Shown here one piece after another: positions 7,897 through 15,060 of a DNA stretch of 15,777 bases. The stretch covers positions 1 through 15,777 of the forward strand of contig CADCWI010000107.1 in the NCBI GenBank assembly GCA_902806355.1. Direction: 5' to 3'. Within the stretch, counting starts at the first letter, position 1. Each line of letters opens with the position of its first letter. Source of the DNA: an uncultured Thermomicrobiales bacterium (lineage in GTDB: Bacteria; Chloroflexota; Chloroflexia; Thermomicrobiales; UBA6265). A model generated the notes under the pieces. It saw nothing but the letters and a program-made list of their open reading frames with translations. It did no database searches and was not told the origin of the DNA. Made by a program: the position numbers and the translations under genes.

Positions 7897-7913
7897 AGCG
7901 ACCTCCGCCGTGA

Positions 7914-7939
7914 CGCGCCGGCCAACGGCATCCGGCGCG
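7914..7939 (-). promoter_or_regulatory. Intergenic hairpin between binding-protein and permease genes
   Basis: Arms CGCGCCGG (7914-7921) and CCGGCGCG (7932-7939) with a 10-base loop. Its place directly after the binding-protein gene fits an attenuator or 3'-end stabiliser that raises the binding-protein to permease ratio. No U tract follows on the minus strand. Confidence 0.45.
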
Positions 7940-8006
7940 CGTTCTTCCCAACCTGGCCAGCTACAGCCGTGGTAACGCAGCCAACCCCGCGATACCGCTG
8001 AAGTGG

Positions 8007-9383
8007 TTAGGAGTCCGCCAGGATCTCGTCCACTTCAGACTTCGTCGCTTCCGCGGCGCCGGCGATGTCATCGCTGTCGCAGCTCCAGATCGGATCGAAG
8101 TTTTGTGCATAGACCTGCTGGATTTCCGACTGGTTGGCCGGGAACCGGAACGCGATCGGCGTGCGGTCGCTCTGCCCGGTGAGCGGATCTACATGGACGC
8201 GCCGGAAGGCTTCGGAAGCGCCTTCAGGGATGATGACGTCGATCACGCTGTTGAGAGAAACTCCCCAGCGCTTGTTCTCCCCGATCCGACGCTGAACTTC
8301 CTCGCTCGTTAGGTACTTGACGAGTTCCCAGCCCGCGTCCTTGTTCTGTGCCTGCGCGGGGATGGCCCAGCTACTGGCCCCGACCGGGACGAACTGGCCA
8401 CCGGTCCCCGCCGGGATGTAGGTGACATCCCACTCGAAGGCGACCTTCTCTTCCCGGCAGAAGAAATCCATGCTGTGGAAGGCGACCGCCATCGCCGTCA
8501 GACCTTGCCGGAACGGGTCACCCTGCCCGGCCGCGAGTGCATCGGACGGGGTACTGTGTTCGACACACCGCATCTCGTGGAACATCTGGAAATGGTCGAG
8601 CGCTGGCTGCTCGGTGATACGGGTAGCGGTGTAGCCGTCGTCGTACCAATCACCGCCACGAGCGCGGATAAAGCCGCGTACATTCTCGGATGCCGTGGGC
8701 CCTGGGGCGATCCAGGACATACCCCATTGCTTCATGTTGTCGCCCGGGCTGAATCCGGCATCGACGCCCCGTCGACCACCTTCGTCGATCGTCAGCGTGC
8801 GGACCACCTCGCGAAAGTCATCGAACGTCCAGTCATCTGCCGGGTAATCGAGACCGGCCTCGTCGAACTTGGTCTTGTTGTAATAGATTCCCCAGGCTGC
8901 GCTGTCCTTCGGGATGCCGAGGACCCTGCCATCCCTGCTGAATGCTTCGAAGAGCGCTGGGATGTAGGCTTCCTGGCTGATGCCGTCCCGCTGCATGTAC
9001 GGGGAGAGGTCGTCCAAGGCACCACGAGAGCCGTAGTCCTGAACGATGCTCATGTGCTGGTGAATGACATCGGGCACTGCCCCACCGGCGAACAGCGTTG
9101 GCAGCCGGGTCATGTAGTCTTCCCAGGCTTCAAAGCTGAGGTCGACAGCAATTCCGGAGTTCGCCGCCTGGAACTCATCGATGAATGTTTGATACAGTTC
9201 TCGCTCGAGACCGAGAGCTGCAGGTGTGATCATGCGAAGTGCCGTTTGGGCGCGGACGACTGCCGGTGCCTGTCTCGCCGCAATGACCGATGCCAGACCT
9301 GCACCGGCGGCACCGGCCGAAGTTCGCTTCAGGACCTCACGACGAGACAACGATATGGACTGCAACCGTTTGTTCATCTCCAT
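8007..9383 (-). CDS. Extracellular solute-binding protein, family 1, Tat-exported
   Basis: A 458-residue sugar-type binding protein for the adjacent importer. The N-terminus has a twin-arginine signal, LSRREVLKR (12-20), an Ala/Gly-rich hydrophobic core (22-36) and a likely cleavage after VRA near residue 45; no lipobox cysteine is seen, so anchoring is unclear. The mature part has features of family 1 binding proteins, such as an early LYQTFIDEFQAANSGIAVDL and the late segment AGWELVKYLTSEEVQRRIGE. ATGs at 9383 and 9377 are both preceded by GA-rich ribosome binding sites (GGGAG and GAGGAG) and cannot be separated. The gene lies 127 bases after the RraA-like gene 2. Tat export is common for this type in Chloroflexota. 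Substrate unknown; the catabolic neighbours suggest a hydroxylated acid or sugar acid rather than a plain sugar, which is inference. Confidence 0.93.
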   Translation of the reverse strand: MEMNKRLQSISLSRREVLKRTSAGAAGAGLASVIAARQAPAVVRAQTALRMITPAALGLERELYQTFIDEFQAANSGIAVDLSFEAWEDYMTRLPTLFAGGAVPDVIHQHMSIVQDYGSRGALDDLSPYMQRDGISQEAYIPALFEAFSRDGRVLGIPKDSAAWGIYYNKTKFDEAGLDYPADDWTFDDFREVVRTLTIDEGGRRGVDAGFSPGDNMKQWGMSWIAPGPTASENVRGFIRARGGDWYDDGYTATRITEQPALDHFQMFHEMRCVEHSTPSDALAAGQGDPFRQGLTAMAVAFHSMDFFCREEKVAFEWDVTYIPAGTGGQFVPVGASSWAIPAQAQNKDAGWELVKYLTSEEVQRRIGENKRWGVSLNSVIDVIIPEGASEAFRRVHVDPLTGQSDRTPIAFRFPANQSEIQQVYAQNFDPIWSCDSDDIAGAAEATKSEVDEILADS

Positions 9384-9510
9384 GCTCCTCGCTCCCTCAA
9401 TGTAACCACTGATCCGTCGACACCATCAGTCCATTCGATCGGTGTTCGGAGTCTCGGTTGGTGACGATTTCCGGCGGAGGCGCCACCCGTTGCCTGGCGC
9501 CAGGCAACGT
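9384..9510. other. Intergenic stretch between RraA-like gene 2 and the binding-protein gene
   Basis: It carries a 22-bp perfect palindrome (9488-9509) and an inverted repeat ACTGAT (9408-9413) / ATCAGT (9425-9430) with an 11-base spacer. I see no good promoter for the binding-protein gene here. Confidence 0.4.
9488..9509 (-). terminator. 22-bp perfect palindrome after RraA-like gene 2
   Basis: CGTTGCCTGGC followed directly by its reverse complement GCCAGGCAACG, one base beyond the stop codon at 9511-9513. In RNA it would form a compact hairpin at the 3' end of the message. No U tract follows on the minus strand, so partial termination or RNA protection is more likely than full termination. 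A dimeric protein site is the alternative. Confidence 0.45.
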
Positions 9511-10287
9511 TTAGTCCAGCCCCAAGCCGCTGTAATAGGCCATCACCGCATCAGCATCGACAGTGGTGTCTGGCGTCATGCTCAACCGGTCGTACCGCTT
9601 CCGGCGGGCCCGCATGTCCGCCAGCAGGATCGCGCGGGCATGGGTGGCCACCTCTTCGGCGATCTCGGCGGGGACCACGACCACCCCGTCGTCATCGCAG
9701 CCGACCATGTCCCCTGGCCGGACCTGGACCCCGCCGCAGGCAATCGTTCCCTGGACTTCCACGACCTGAATGCGGCCAGGGATGATCGTTCGGCCGCGCT
9801 CCCGCGCGCAGATCGGCGTCTTCTGGTGGGCGACTTCGGCAGTGTCCCGGCAGTAGCCGTCAGTGATGATCCCGACTGCCCCATCGGCCACGGCACCAAG
9901 GCTGTTCTCCGATCCCCAGAAGCCCACTTCCGGACCGCCACCACTATCCATGACGATCACGTTGCCAGGCTGGATCAGTCCCTTGGTGCCGATGTTTCCA
10001 ACTTCCTCGAACCAGATGCGATGCGCGGCAACGATGTCCTCGGTGGTATCGAGCTTCCACATTGGCCGGTTGGACGGAACGGCGCGAATCGTCAGCGCCT
10101 CTCCCCAAAACTTCATACCAAGCCACAACGGCCGGATCTGGGGAGACATCAGGCCGATGTTGAAGTACCCAATCCCGTCCATCGCGTCACAGACATCGAC
10201 CACTCTCAGGTATTTGTAGAGCGCCGACAGTGACTCTCTCGAATCTTCCGTCGTGCCGGTCGCAAGGGATGCGCTGCTATTGGCCAT
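9511..10287 (-). CDS. RraA / HMG-CHA aldolase-like protein 2
   Basis: A 258-residue RraA-fold protein and first gene of the presumed catabolic operon. It shows VCDAMDGIG near the N-terminus (32-40), a central LIQPGNVIVMDSGG (104-117), GYCRD (144-148) where Arg147 and Asp148 match the substrate and metal residues, and CGGVQVRPGDMVGCDDDGVV (184-203). Compared with protein 1, it is longer at both ends, with a different active-site strand (GYCRD against GGVRD), so the two are probably not redundant. Possible roles are aldolase, decarboxylase or acid-sugar processing. The start at 10287 is fixed by AAAGGAAG just upstream and by a promoter about 60-80 bases upstream; upstream in-frame TTG codons would overlap that promoter. 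The C-terminal extension (226-258) has no motif I recognise. Confidence 0.85.
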   Translation of the reverse strand: MANSSASLATGTTEDSRESLSALYKYLRVVDVCDAMDGIGYFNIGLMSPQIRPLWLGMKFWGEALTIRAVPSNRPMWKLDTTEDIVAAHRIWFEEVGNIGTKGLIQPGNVIVMDSGGGPEVGFWGSENSLGAVADGAVGIITDGYCRDTAEVAHQKTPICARERGRTIIPGRIQVVEVQGTIACGGVQVRPGDMVGCDDDGVVVVPAEIAEEVATHARAILLADMRARRKRYDRLSMTPDTTVDADAVMAYYSGLGLD

Positions 10288-10340
10288 AGCACTTCCTTTC
10301 CCCAAGTTATTCGATTGTTCGATTCTGTCGTGTTGAGTAT

Positions 10341-10352
10341 ATGGTATACCAT
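10341..10352. promoter_or_regulatory. Candidate GntR/FCD operator
   Basis: ATGGTATACCAT is a perfect 12-bp palindrome. It resembles the TGGTATACCA-like sites bound by many FCD-type GntR regulators (family knowledge) and overlaps the -10 element of the operon promoter, a position suited to repression. The regulator is encoded at 3617-4345. Confidence 0.6.
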
Positions 10353-10371
10353 CCGCCATTCGCCTCGTCAA
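10343..10371 (-). promoter_or_regulatory. Sigma-70-type promoter of the catabolic operon
   Basis: On the minus strand, TTGACG (10366-10371) is followed by exactly 17 bases and TATACC (10343-10348). The -35 element has five of six consensus bases and the -10 element four of six. Transcription would start near 10336, giving a leader of about 50 bases before the ATG at 10287. Confidence 0.65.
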
Positions 10372-10473
10372 TAGGTGTTAGCGGTTATTCTCGCTAGAAT
10401 GGCACTGAAGACCATGCTGGTGTACCAATGGCGCCCAAAGCTCGATCAAAAGCGTTGTATATGCGGATATACC

Positions 10474-10530
10474 GAGCAACGAAATACGGGCGGGTCTACC
10501 TTGCGTAGACCCGCCCGTATTTCGTTGCTC
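10474..10530 (-). terminator. Perfect 26-bp hairpin after the coiled-coil gene
   Basis: Arms 10474-10499 and 10505-10530 are exact reverse complements around a 5-base loop. It starts 21 bases after the stop codon at 10552 and lies before the next operon's promoter, where a terminator is expected. No U tract follows, but the stem is unusually long. A smaller inverted repeat, ATCCAG-AA-CTGGAT (10535-10548), lies between the stop and the hairpin. Confidence 0.65.
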
Positions 10531-10551
10531 CAGGATCCAGAACTGGATGGG

Positions 10552-11541
10552 TTATGCTGGCGCGTCGGTACCGTGGTCCGCTGGAGGATCGCCGCGGTAG
10601 ACCTCTTCAAGCATCCGGCGGACACGGGGCAGCGCGTCGACGATCGAGGCGACACCCGCGCGCATCTGGGCGAGTTGGGCGGAAGAGGGGGATGGTGACC
10701 GCAGGGCCGGGTAGACCGCTCCGGTCAACCCTTGGCGAAGGGTGCTGATGAACTGCTCGATCTCGTCCGCCGTGACGGGATCGAGCACGAACCGGGTCTG
10801 GTTGAACGCATCGCCAAACGCGTACGCGCGCTCTCCCGTGTCGCTCCAGTTGTCCCAGTTCAGCGTGTCAGGGAAGAACTCGTCCGGGACCGTCAATGCT
10901 TCCCCCGGCAACAGCATCGGGTTGACGACCCCCGCGAGCGAGGCCTCGACCTGGGCTAGATGCTTGTACAAGTCCGCGACCGCTTCGCTCCGGCGTTGCC
11001 CGCGCGGTCCGGCATCCTGCCGGAACCGGGCCACATCGTTCTTCAGTTGCTCGATCTCGCGTCGTTGCTCGGCGGTCTTCGCGTCCAGCGTCCGCTGCAA
11101 CTGCTCGGACGCCTGCGGGAGTTCGGTCGAGATTGTCTCGATCCGCGTCAGCCGGGCGTCGAACTCGCGGGTCACGCCACCCGTCCGACGCAGCTCCCCT
11201 TGCAGCTCCTCGCGAAGCTCGCGCAGGGCGCTGTCATCAAGGGCGAGAGCGCCCGGTCGCGTGCCTATCGCCGCACTGGCATCGTCATGATGCGGTGCTC
11301 CATCCGTTGCCCGATGCGCTGCTCGATTGATGCGGACCGTTTCCCGGGCGCCGTCCGGCTCGGCATCGGCAGCACCCCGCCTGGCCCCTCCGGCTCCCCC
11401 GAAGGTCTTGCGAAGCGTCTGTGAGCTGACGAACCAGAGCTTTGCCTGCTGCAATCCCGTTTCGCGAACGAAGAGATACGCGACGGCGCCGAGCAACGCC
11501 AGCACGACGATAACGATGATCACCACAAACGTCGTATCCAT
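10552..11541 (-). CDS. Membrane-anchored coiled-coil protein of unknown function
   Basis: I do not recognise this 329-residue protein. It starts with a strongly hydrophobic segment (4-24, TTFVVIIVIVVLALLGAVAY) typical of a single N-terminal anchor. Next is a basic and disordered stretch (44-98, rich in Ala, Gly, Arg), then a long charged helical region with heptad character (about 101-200), and a distinct C-terminal part with TLNWDNWSDTGERAYAFGDA (226-245), which looks like a folded domain. The start at 11541 is chosen because the anchor then begins at residue 4 and AGGGA lies upstream; the open frame reaches to 11895, but that part looks non-coding. It sits alone between a divergent promoter region and a strong hairpin, so it is probably a single-gene unit. 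The architecture recalls RmuC-like or other anchored coiled-coil proteins, but no RmuC nuclease-like signature is seen. Confidence 0.72.
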   Translation of the reverse strand: MDTTFVVIIVIVVLALLGAVAYLFVRETGLQQAKLWFVSSQTLRKTFGGAGGARRGAADAEPDGARETVRINRAAHRATDGAPHHDDASAAIGTRPGALALDDSALRELREELQGELRRTGGVTREFDARLTRIETISTELPQASEQLQRTLDAKTAEQRREIEQLKNDVARFRQDAGPRGQRRSEAVADLYKHLAQVEASLAGVVNPMLLPGEALTVPDEFFPDTLNWDNWSDTGERAYAFGDAFNQTRFVLDPVTADEIEQFISTLRQGLTGAVYPALRSPSPSSAQLAQMRAGVASIVDALPRVRRMLEEVYRGDPPADHGTDAPA

Positions 11542-11869
11542 GATCGCGTTCCCTGCCTGTATGCCGTATCCGATCCGTCGTGGCCGGTCCAGCCGTGCAT
11601 GGTTGCGTTGGCCCCGAATCGCGCCAACCAATACCAGCGGCACGTTCGATGCCACACACTCCATCTTACCTATTTCATGCCTTGTACGAGCGCCCTCTCC
11701 ATCCTCCGCGTTGATGCGCGATGCTACACTCAGGGACTGACCGAGGATGTCGCGGAACGATCCCATTCGGGCTGATTCATGTCTCGGCATGATTGCCTGC
11801 GGTGTCCGTCCGTCAGCCTCGTCGCCCGCGTCTCTCGTCCTCCCAACCGTCCCATGGAGATGGCTGCTT
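11542..11869. other. Divergent intergenic region
   Basis: The 328 bases between the coiled-coil gene and the chosen start of the FAD/Fe-S oxidase should hold promoters for both. On the plus strand an extended -10 element is visible at 11722-11730; a convincing minus-strand promoter is not. The open frame of the oxidase continues back to an ATG at 11747, but those 41 residues look unlike the family's N-terminus. Confidence 0.4.
11722..11730 (+). promoter_or_regulatory. Extended -10 element for the oxidase gene
   Basis: TGCTACACT matches an extended -10 (TGn plus TACACT). The -35 region is poor. A start near 11737 would give a leader of about 130 bases to the ATG at 11870. Confidence 0.35.
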
Positions 11870-14800
11870 ATGCTTCCGATCCGACGCTCCGCCAAGGCCG
11901 AAGGCGCTCCTCCACGTCAAACGACATCGCCGGTCAGGCTGGCGACATCACCGATCTCCGCCGAGGAACGGGACCGCAAGGCCGCGTTCGAGACGGCCAC
12001 CGTCCTGGAGGCGGAGCTGAGCGCCCGGATCCAGGGCGAAGTCCGGTTCGATGCGGTCAGTCGCATGCTCTACGCGACCGACGCCTCCAACTACCAGATC
12101 GAACCGATTGGCGTCGTCATCCCCCGATCGAACGACGACGTGATTGCCGCGATCGAGATGGCGGCCAGCCATGGCGTGCCGATCCTGCCACGCGGGGGAG
12201 GATCGTCCCTCGCGGGCCAGGCCGTCGGCGCCGCGCTCGTGATCGATACCTCGAAGTACCTCAACCGGGTGCTGGCGTTCCATCCCGAAGCGCAGACCGT
12301 CACCGTCGAGCCGGGCATCAATCTCGACATGCTCAACCGGCAGGTCAAGGCGCATGGGCTGATGTACGGTCCCGACCCGTCATCGTCCAATCGCGCCACG
12401 ATCGGTGGGGTGGTCGGCAACAACTCCGCCGGGGCACACTCGATCCTCTATGGAATGACCGCCGACCATCTCATCGGCGCGCGCGTGCGGCTCGCCGATG
12501 GTGGCACGGTGGAGCTGGGCGGCGACGCCGACGGCTCAGTCCCTGGAACAGTCCAGGATCTGCGAAGACGCGCCCATGCCGACGACCCGACCGGTCGCCT
12601 GCTCCGCAAGCTGCTGGCCTTTCGCGAAGAGAAGCGCGAGGTCATCGAGCGCGACTTCCCGCCACACTGGCGGCGCGCGACCGGGTACTCCCTCGACGAG
12701 TTCCTGAAACCGGACGAAACCTTCAACCCTGCCCGCCTCCTGGCATCGTCAGAGGGAACGCTCGGCACGATGCTGAGCGCCACGCTGAACCTCGTCCCGA
12801 TGCCGCGCCAGACAGCCCTTGTGCTGCTCCAGTTCGATGACCTGATCAGGGCGATGGAGGCCACCGCCACGATCCTCGAGACGGAGCCGTCGGCAATCGA
12901 GCTGATGGACAGGATGCTGATCGGCCTGACACGCCAGCAACCCGGGTATGCCAGCCAGATCGCATTCATCAAGGGCGATCCCGCCGGTGTGCTCGCGGTC
13001 GAGTTCTACGGCGATGACGAGCGCGACCTCCGGCGCAAGTGCGATCACCTGGCCGATCACCTCCGCACGCGCAACGTCCGCCTCGACACCGAGCCGCAGG
13101 TGATCCTCGATCCGAAGCGCCAGGCGGATGTCTGGTCCGTGCGTAAGGCCGGGCTTGGGCTGTTGATGAGCGTGCGCGGGGATGCGAAGCCGATCCCAGT
13201 GATCGAGGACGTCTCCGTCCCGGTCAAGCATCTTCCGGCCTTTGTCTCTGCCGTGCAGGAGATGGTCGCTGGGCACGGCACGACCGCCGCCTACTACGCG
13301 CACGCATCCGCCGGTTGCTTGCATATTCGTCCGCTGATCAGCCTGAAGACGCTCGACGGGATCGCGGCGATGGAGGAAATGGCCCACGCCGCGGCCGAGC
13401 TCGCTCATCGCTTCGGGGGCGTCATGAGCGGCGAGCATGGTGACGGCCTGCAGCGGTCCGAGCTGAACGAAGTGATCTTCGGCAAGGAACTTTACGCAAC
13501 GATGCGGGAGTTCAAGCACATCTTCGATCCCCTCGGCTTGATGAATCCCGGCAAGGTCGTCGACGGGCCGTCGATGACGGAGAACCTCCGCTTCGGCCCG
13601 AAGTACAATCCGGTCCAGATCAGGACCCACCTCGACTTCTCGTCGGAGGGCGGGTTCATGGGCGCCGTCGAGATGTGCAACGGCGCCGCCGTCTGCCGCA
13701 AGCTCCAGGCGGGCACGATGTGCCCGTCGTACATGGCGACGAAGGACGAGAACGACACGACCCGAGGCCGCGCCAACGCGCTTCGCAACGCCCTCGCTGG
13801 CAACATCCTGACCCCGAAGGACTTCGCCAGCAAGGCAACCTACGACACGCTTGACCTCTGCCTTTCCTGCAAAGCGTGCAAGACGGAATGTCCGTCCAGC
13901 GTCGACATGGCGAAGCTAAAGACCGAGTTCCTCGCCCATTACCACGAGCGGCACGGGACCCCGCTCCGCGCCCGCCTGATGGGACACATCCACACGCTGT
14001 CGCGGGTTGCAGCGCCTGTCGCGCCGCTTGCCAACCTCGCGCTCAGGACGCCGCTCGGCAAACCGGGCATGGCCCTGGTCGGCGTGCACCGGGAGCGGAA
14101 GCTCTCACCGTTCGTGCGCCGCACCTTCGTCCATCGCTGGCGGGCGCACCGCAAGCACAACCCGGTCCCGGCGCGGACTCGCGGCCGGATCGTCTATTTC
14201 CACGATACGTTCGCGACCTACAACTACCCCCGGATCGGTCTCGCCGCCGTCAAGCTGCTCGAAGCCGCCGGGTACGAGGTGATCATCGAGGAACGACGTG
14301 CCTGCTGCGGCCGTCCGATGCTCTCCAAGGGGCTGATCGACGCCGCCCGCCGGTCTGCACGGCGCAACGTTGCGCTGCTCGCCCCGTATGCGAAGCAGGG
14401 GATTCCGATCATCGGCACCGAGCCGAGTTGCATCCTGACGCTGCGTGACGAGTACAAGGACCTGCTCCCGAATGATCCGGATGTCGAGGCGGTGGCGTCG
14501 CAGGCGTACATGATCGACGAGTACCTGGCCAAGCTCGACAACGATGGCGATCTCGGTATTCATTGGAAGGAGAGCACCGGACCCGAGGTCTTGTTCCACG
14601 GCCACTGCCACCAAAAGGCGCTGATCGGGATCGGGCCATCGATGGCGATCCTCAAGGCGTCCGGCTGTCGCCCGACCGAGAGTGGCGCCGGTTGCTGCGG
14701 GATGGCGGGGTCCTTCGGGTACGAAAGCGAGCACTACGAAGTGTCGCGGAAGATCGGCGAGGAGCGCCTCTTCCCCGCGGTCGAAGAGACGGCGACGACC

Positions 14801-15049
14801 GTCCAGATCAGCGTCGCCGGGGTCTCCTGCCGCCAGCAGATCGAGCATTTCACGGAGCGCTCGACGCGGCACATCGCCGAGGTGCTGGCCTCGCGGGTCG
14901 ATGGGAAGCGGCCGTGGACACCGGCAGCCTCACTCGACGACGGTGTGGCCGCCACGGAGGAGGGCCAGCGCGATCCAGCGCTGCAGACGATCGCCCCGAC
15001 CGACGAGGAGACCGCCCACGCCAAGAACCAGTTCGACGGCCCGGCCTGA
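11870..15049 (+). CDS. Fused FAD/Fe-S D-2-hydroxyacid dehydrogenase (GlcD-GlcF / YdiJ type)
   Basis: A 1059-residue flavo-iron-sulfur enzyme, close to the size of E. coli YdiJ. The N-terminal half is a VAO-type FAD domain with PRGGGSSLAGQAVG (107-120), SSSNRATIGGVVGNNSAGAH (171-190) and the C-terminal cap motif SGEHGDG (520-526). The second half carries ferredoxin-like clusters: Cys603, Cys609 and Cys618-Pro, then CxxCxxCxxxCP at Cys664, 667, 670 and 674. Two CCG cysteine-rich modules follow (Cys812-Cys813 and Cys942-Cys943). Such enzymes oxidise D-lactate, glycolate or D-2-hydroxyglutarate and pass electrons to the membrane quinone pool. The start is uncertain: ATG 11870 has GGAGA upstream and begins just before the conserved domain; 11747 and 11789 are alternatives. 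The last 50 residues are acidic, low-complexity and not part of the family core. A nucleoside triphosphatase gene follows after 11 bases. Confidence 0.92.
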   Translation: MLPIRRSAKAEGAPPRQTTSPVRLATSPISAEERDRKAAFETATVLEAELSARIQGEVRFDAVSRMLYATDASNYQIEPIGVVIPRSNDDVIAAIEMAASHGVPILPRGGGSSLAGQAVGAALVIDTSKYLNRVLAFHPEAQTVTVEPGINLDMLNRQVKAHGLMYGPDPSSSNRATIGGVVGNNSAGAHSILYGMTADHLIGARVRLADGGTVELGGDADGSVPGTVQDLRRRAHADDPTGRLLRKLLAFREEKREVIERDFPPHWRRATGYSLDEFLKPDETFNPARLLASSEGTLGTMLSATLNLVPMPRQTALVLLQFDDLIRAMEATATILETEPSAIELMDRMLIGLTRQQPGYASQIAFIKGDPAGVLAVEFYGDDERDLRRKCDHLADHLRTRNVRLDTEPQVILDPKRQADVWSVRKAGLGLLMSVRGDAKPIPVIEDVSVPVKHLPAFVSAVQEMVAGHGTTAAYYAHASAGCLHIRPLISLKTLDGIAAMEEMAHAAAELAHRFGGVMSGEHGDGLQRSELNEVIFGKELYATMREFKHIFDPLGLMNPGKVVDGPSMTENLRFGPKYNPVQIRTHLDFSSEGGFMGAVEMCNGAAVCRKLQAGTMCPSYMATKDENDTTRGRANALRNALAGNILTPKDFASKATYDTLDLCLSCKACKTECPSSVDMAKLKTEFLAHYHERHGTPLRARLMGHIHTLSRVAAPVAPLANLALRTPLGKPGMALVGVHRERKLSPFVRRTFVHRWRAHRKHNPVPARTRGRIVYFHDTFATYNYPRIGLAAVKLLEAAGYEVIIEERRACCGRPMLSKGLIDAARRSARRNVALLAPYAKQGIPIIGTEPSCILTLRDEYKDLLPNDPDVEAVASQAYMIDEYLAKLDNDGDLGIHWKESTGPEVLFHGHCHQKALIGIGPSMAILKASGCRPTESGAGCCGMAGSFGYESEHYEVSRKIGEERLFPAVEETATTVQISVAGVSCRQQIEHFTERSTRHIAEVLASRVDGKRPWTPAASLDDGVAATEEGQRDPALQTIAPTDEETAHAKNQFDGPA

Positions 15050-15060
15050 AGGAGCCAGCG

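Larger units (their letters stand above)
10288..10551. other. Regulatory intergenic stretch
   Basis: This stretch holds the leader and promoter of the catabolic operon at its left side and the terminator hairpin of the coiled-coil gene at its right. Between them (10373-10473) lie a small dyad TAGCG/CGCTA (10379-10396), the palindrome GTATAT-GCGG-ATATAC (10457-10472) and a short plus-strand frame starting at 10399 (see findings). No gene is supported. Confidence 0.5.

Noticed and set aside
10375..10698. 107-codon plus-strand frame
   Set aside because: It runs through the perfect hairpin and into the antisense of the coiled-coil gene, so it is not a real gene as a whole; only its first residues are noted as a possible remnant.
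11747..11869. Longer N-terminus of the FAD/Fe-S oxidase from ATG 11747
   Set aside because: The extra 41 residues do not resemble the family, and GAGG abuts the ATG without spacing; kept only as an alternative start.
12749..13630. 293-codon minus-strand frame inside the oxidase gene
   Set aside because: It is antisense to the conserved FAD domain, and no family is recognised in it.
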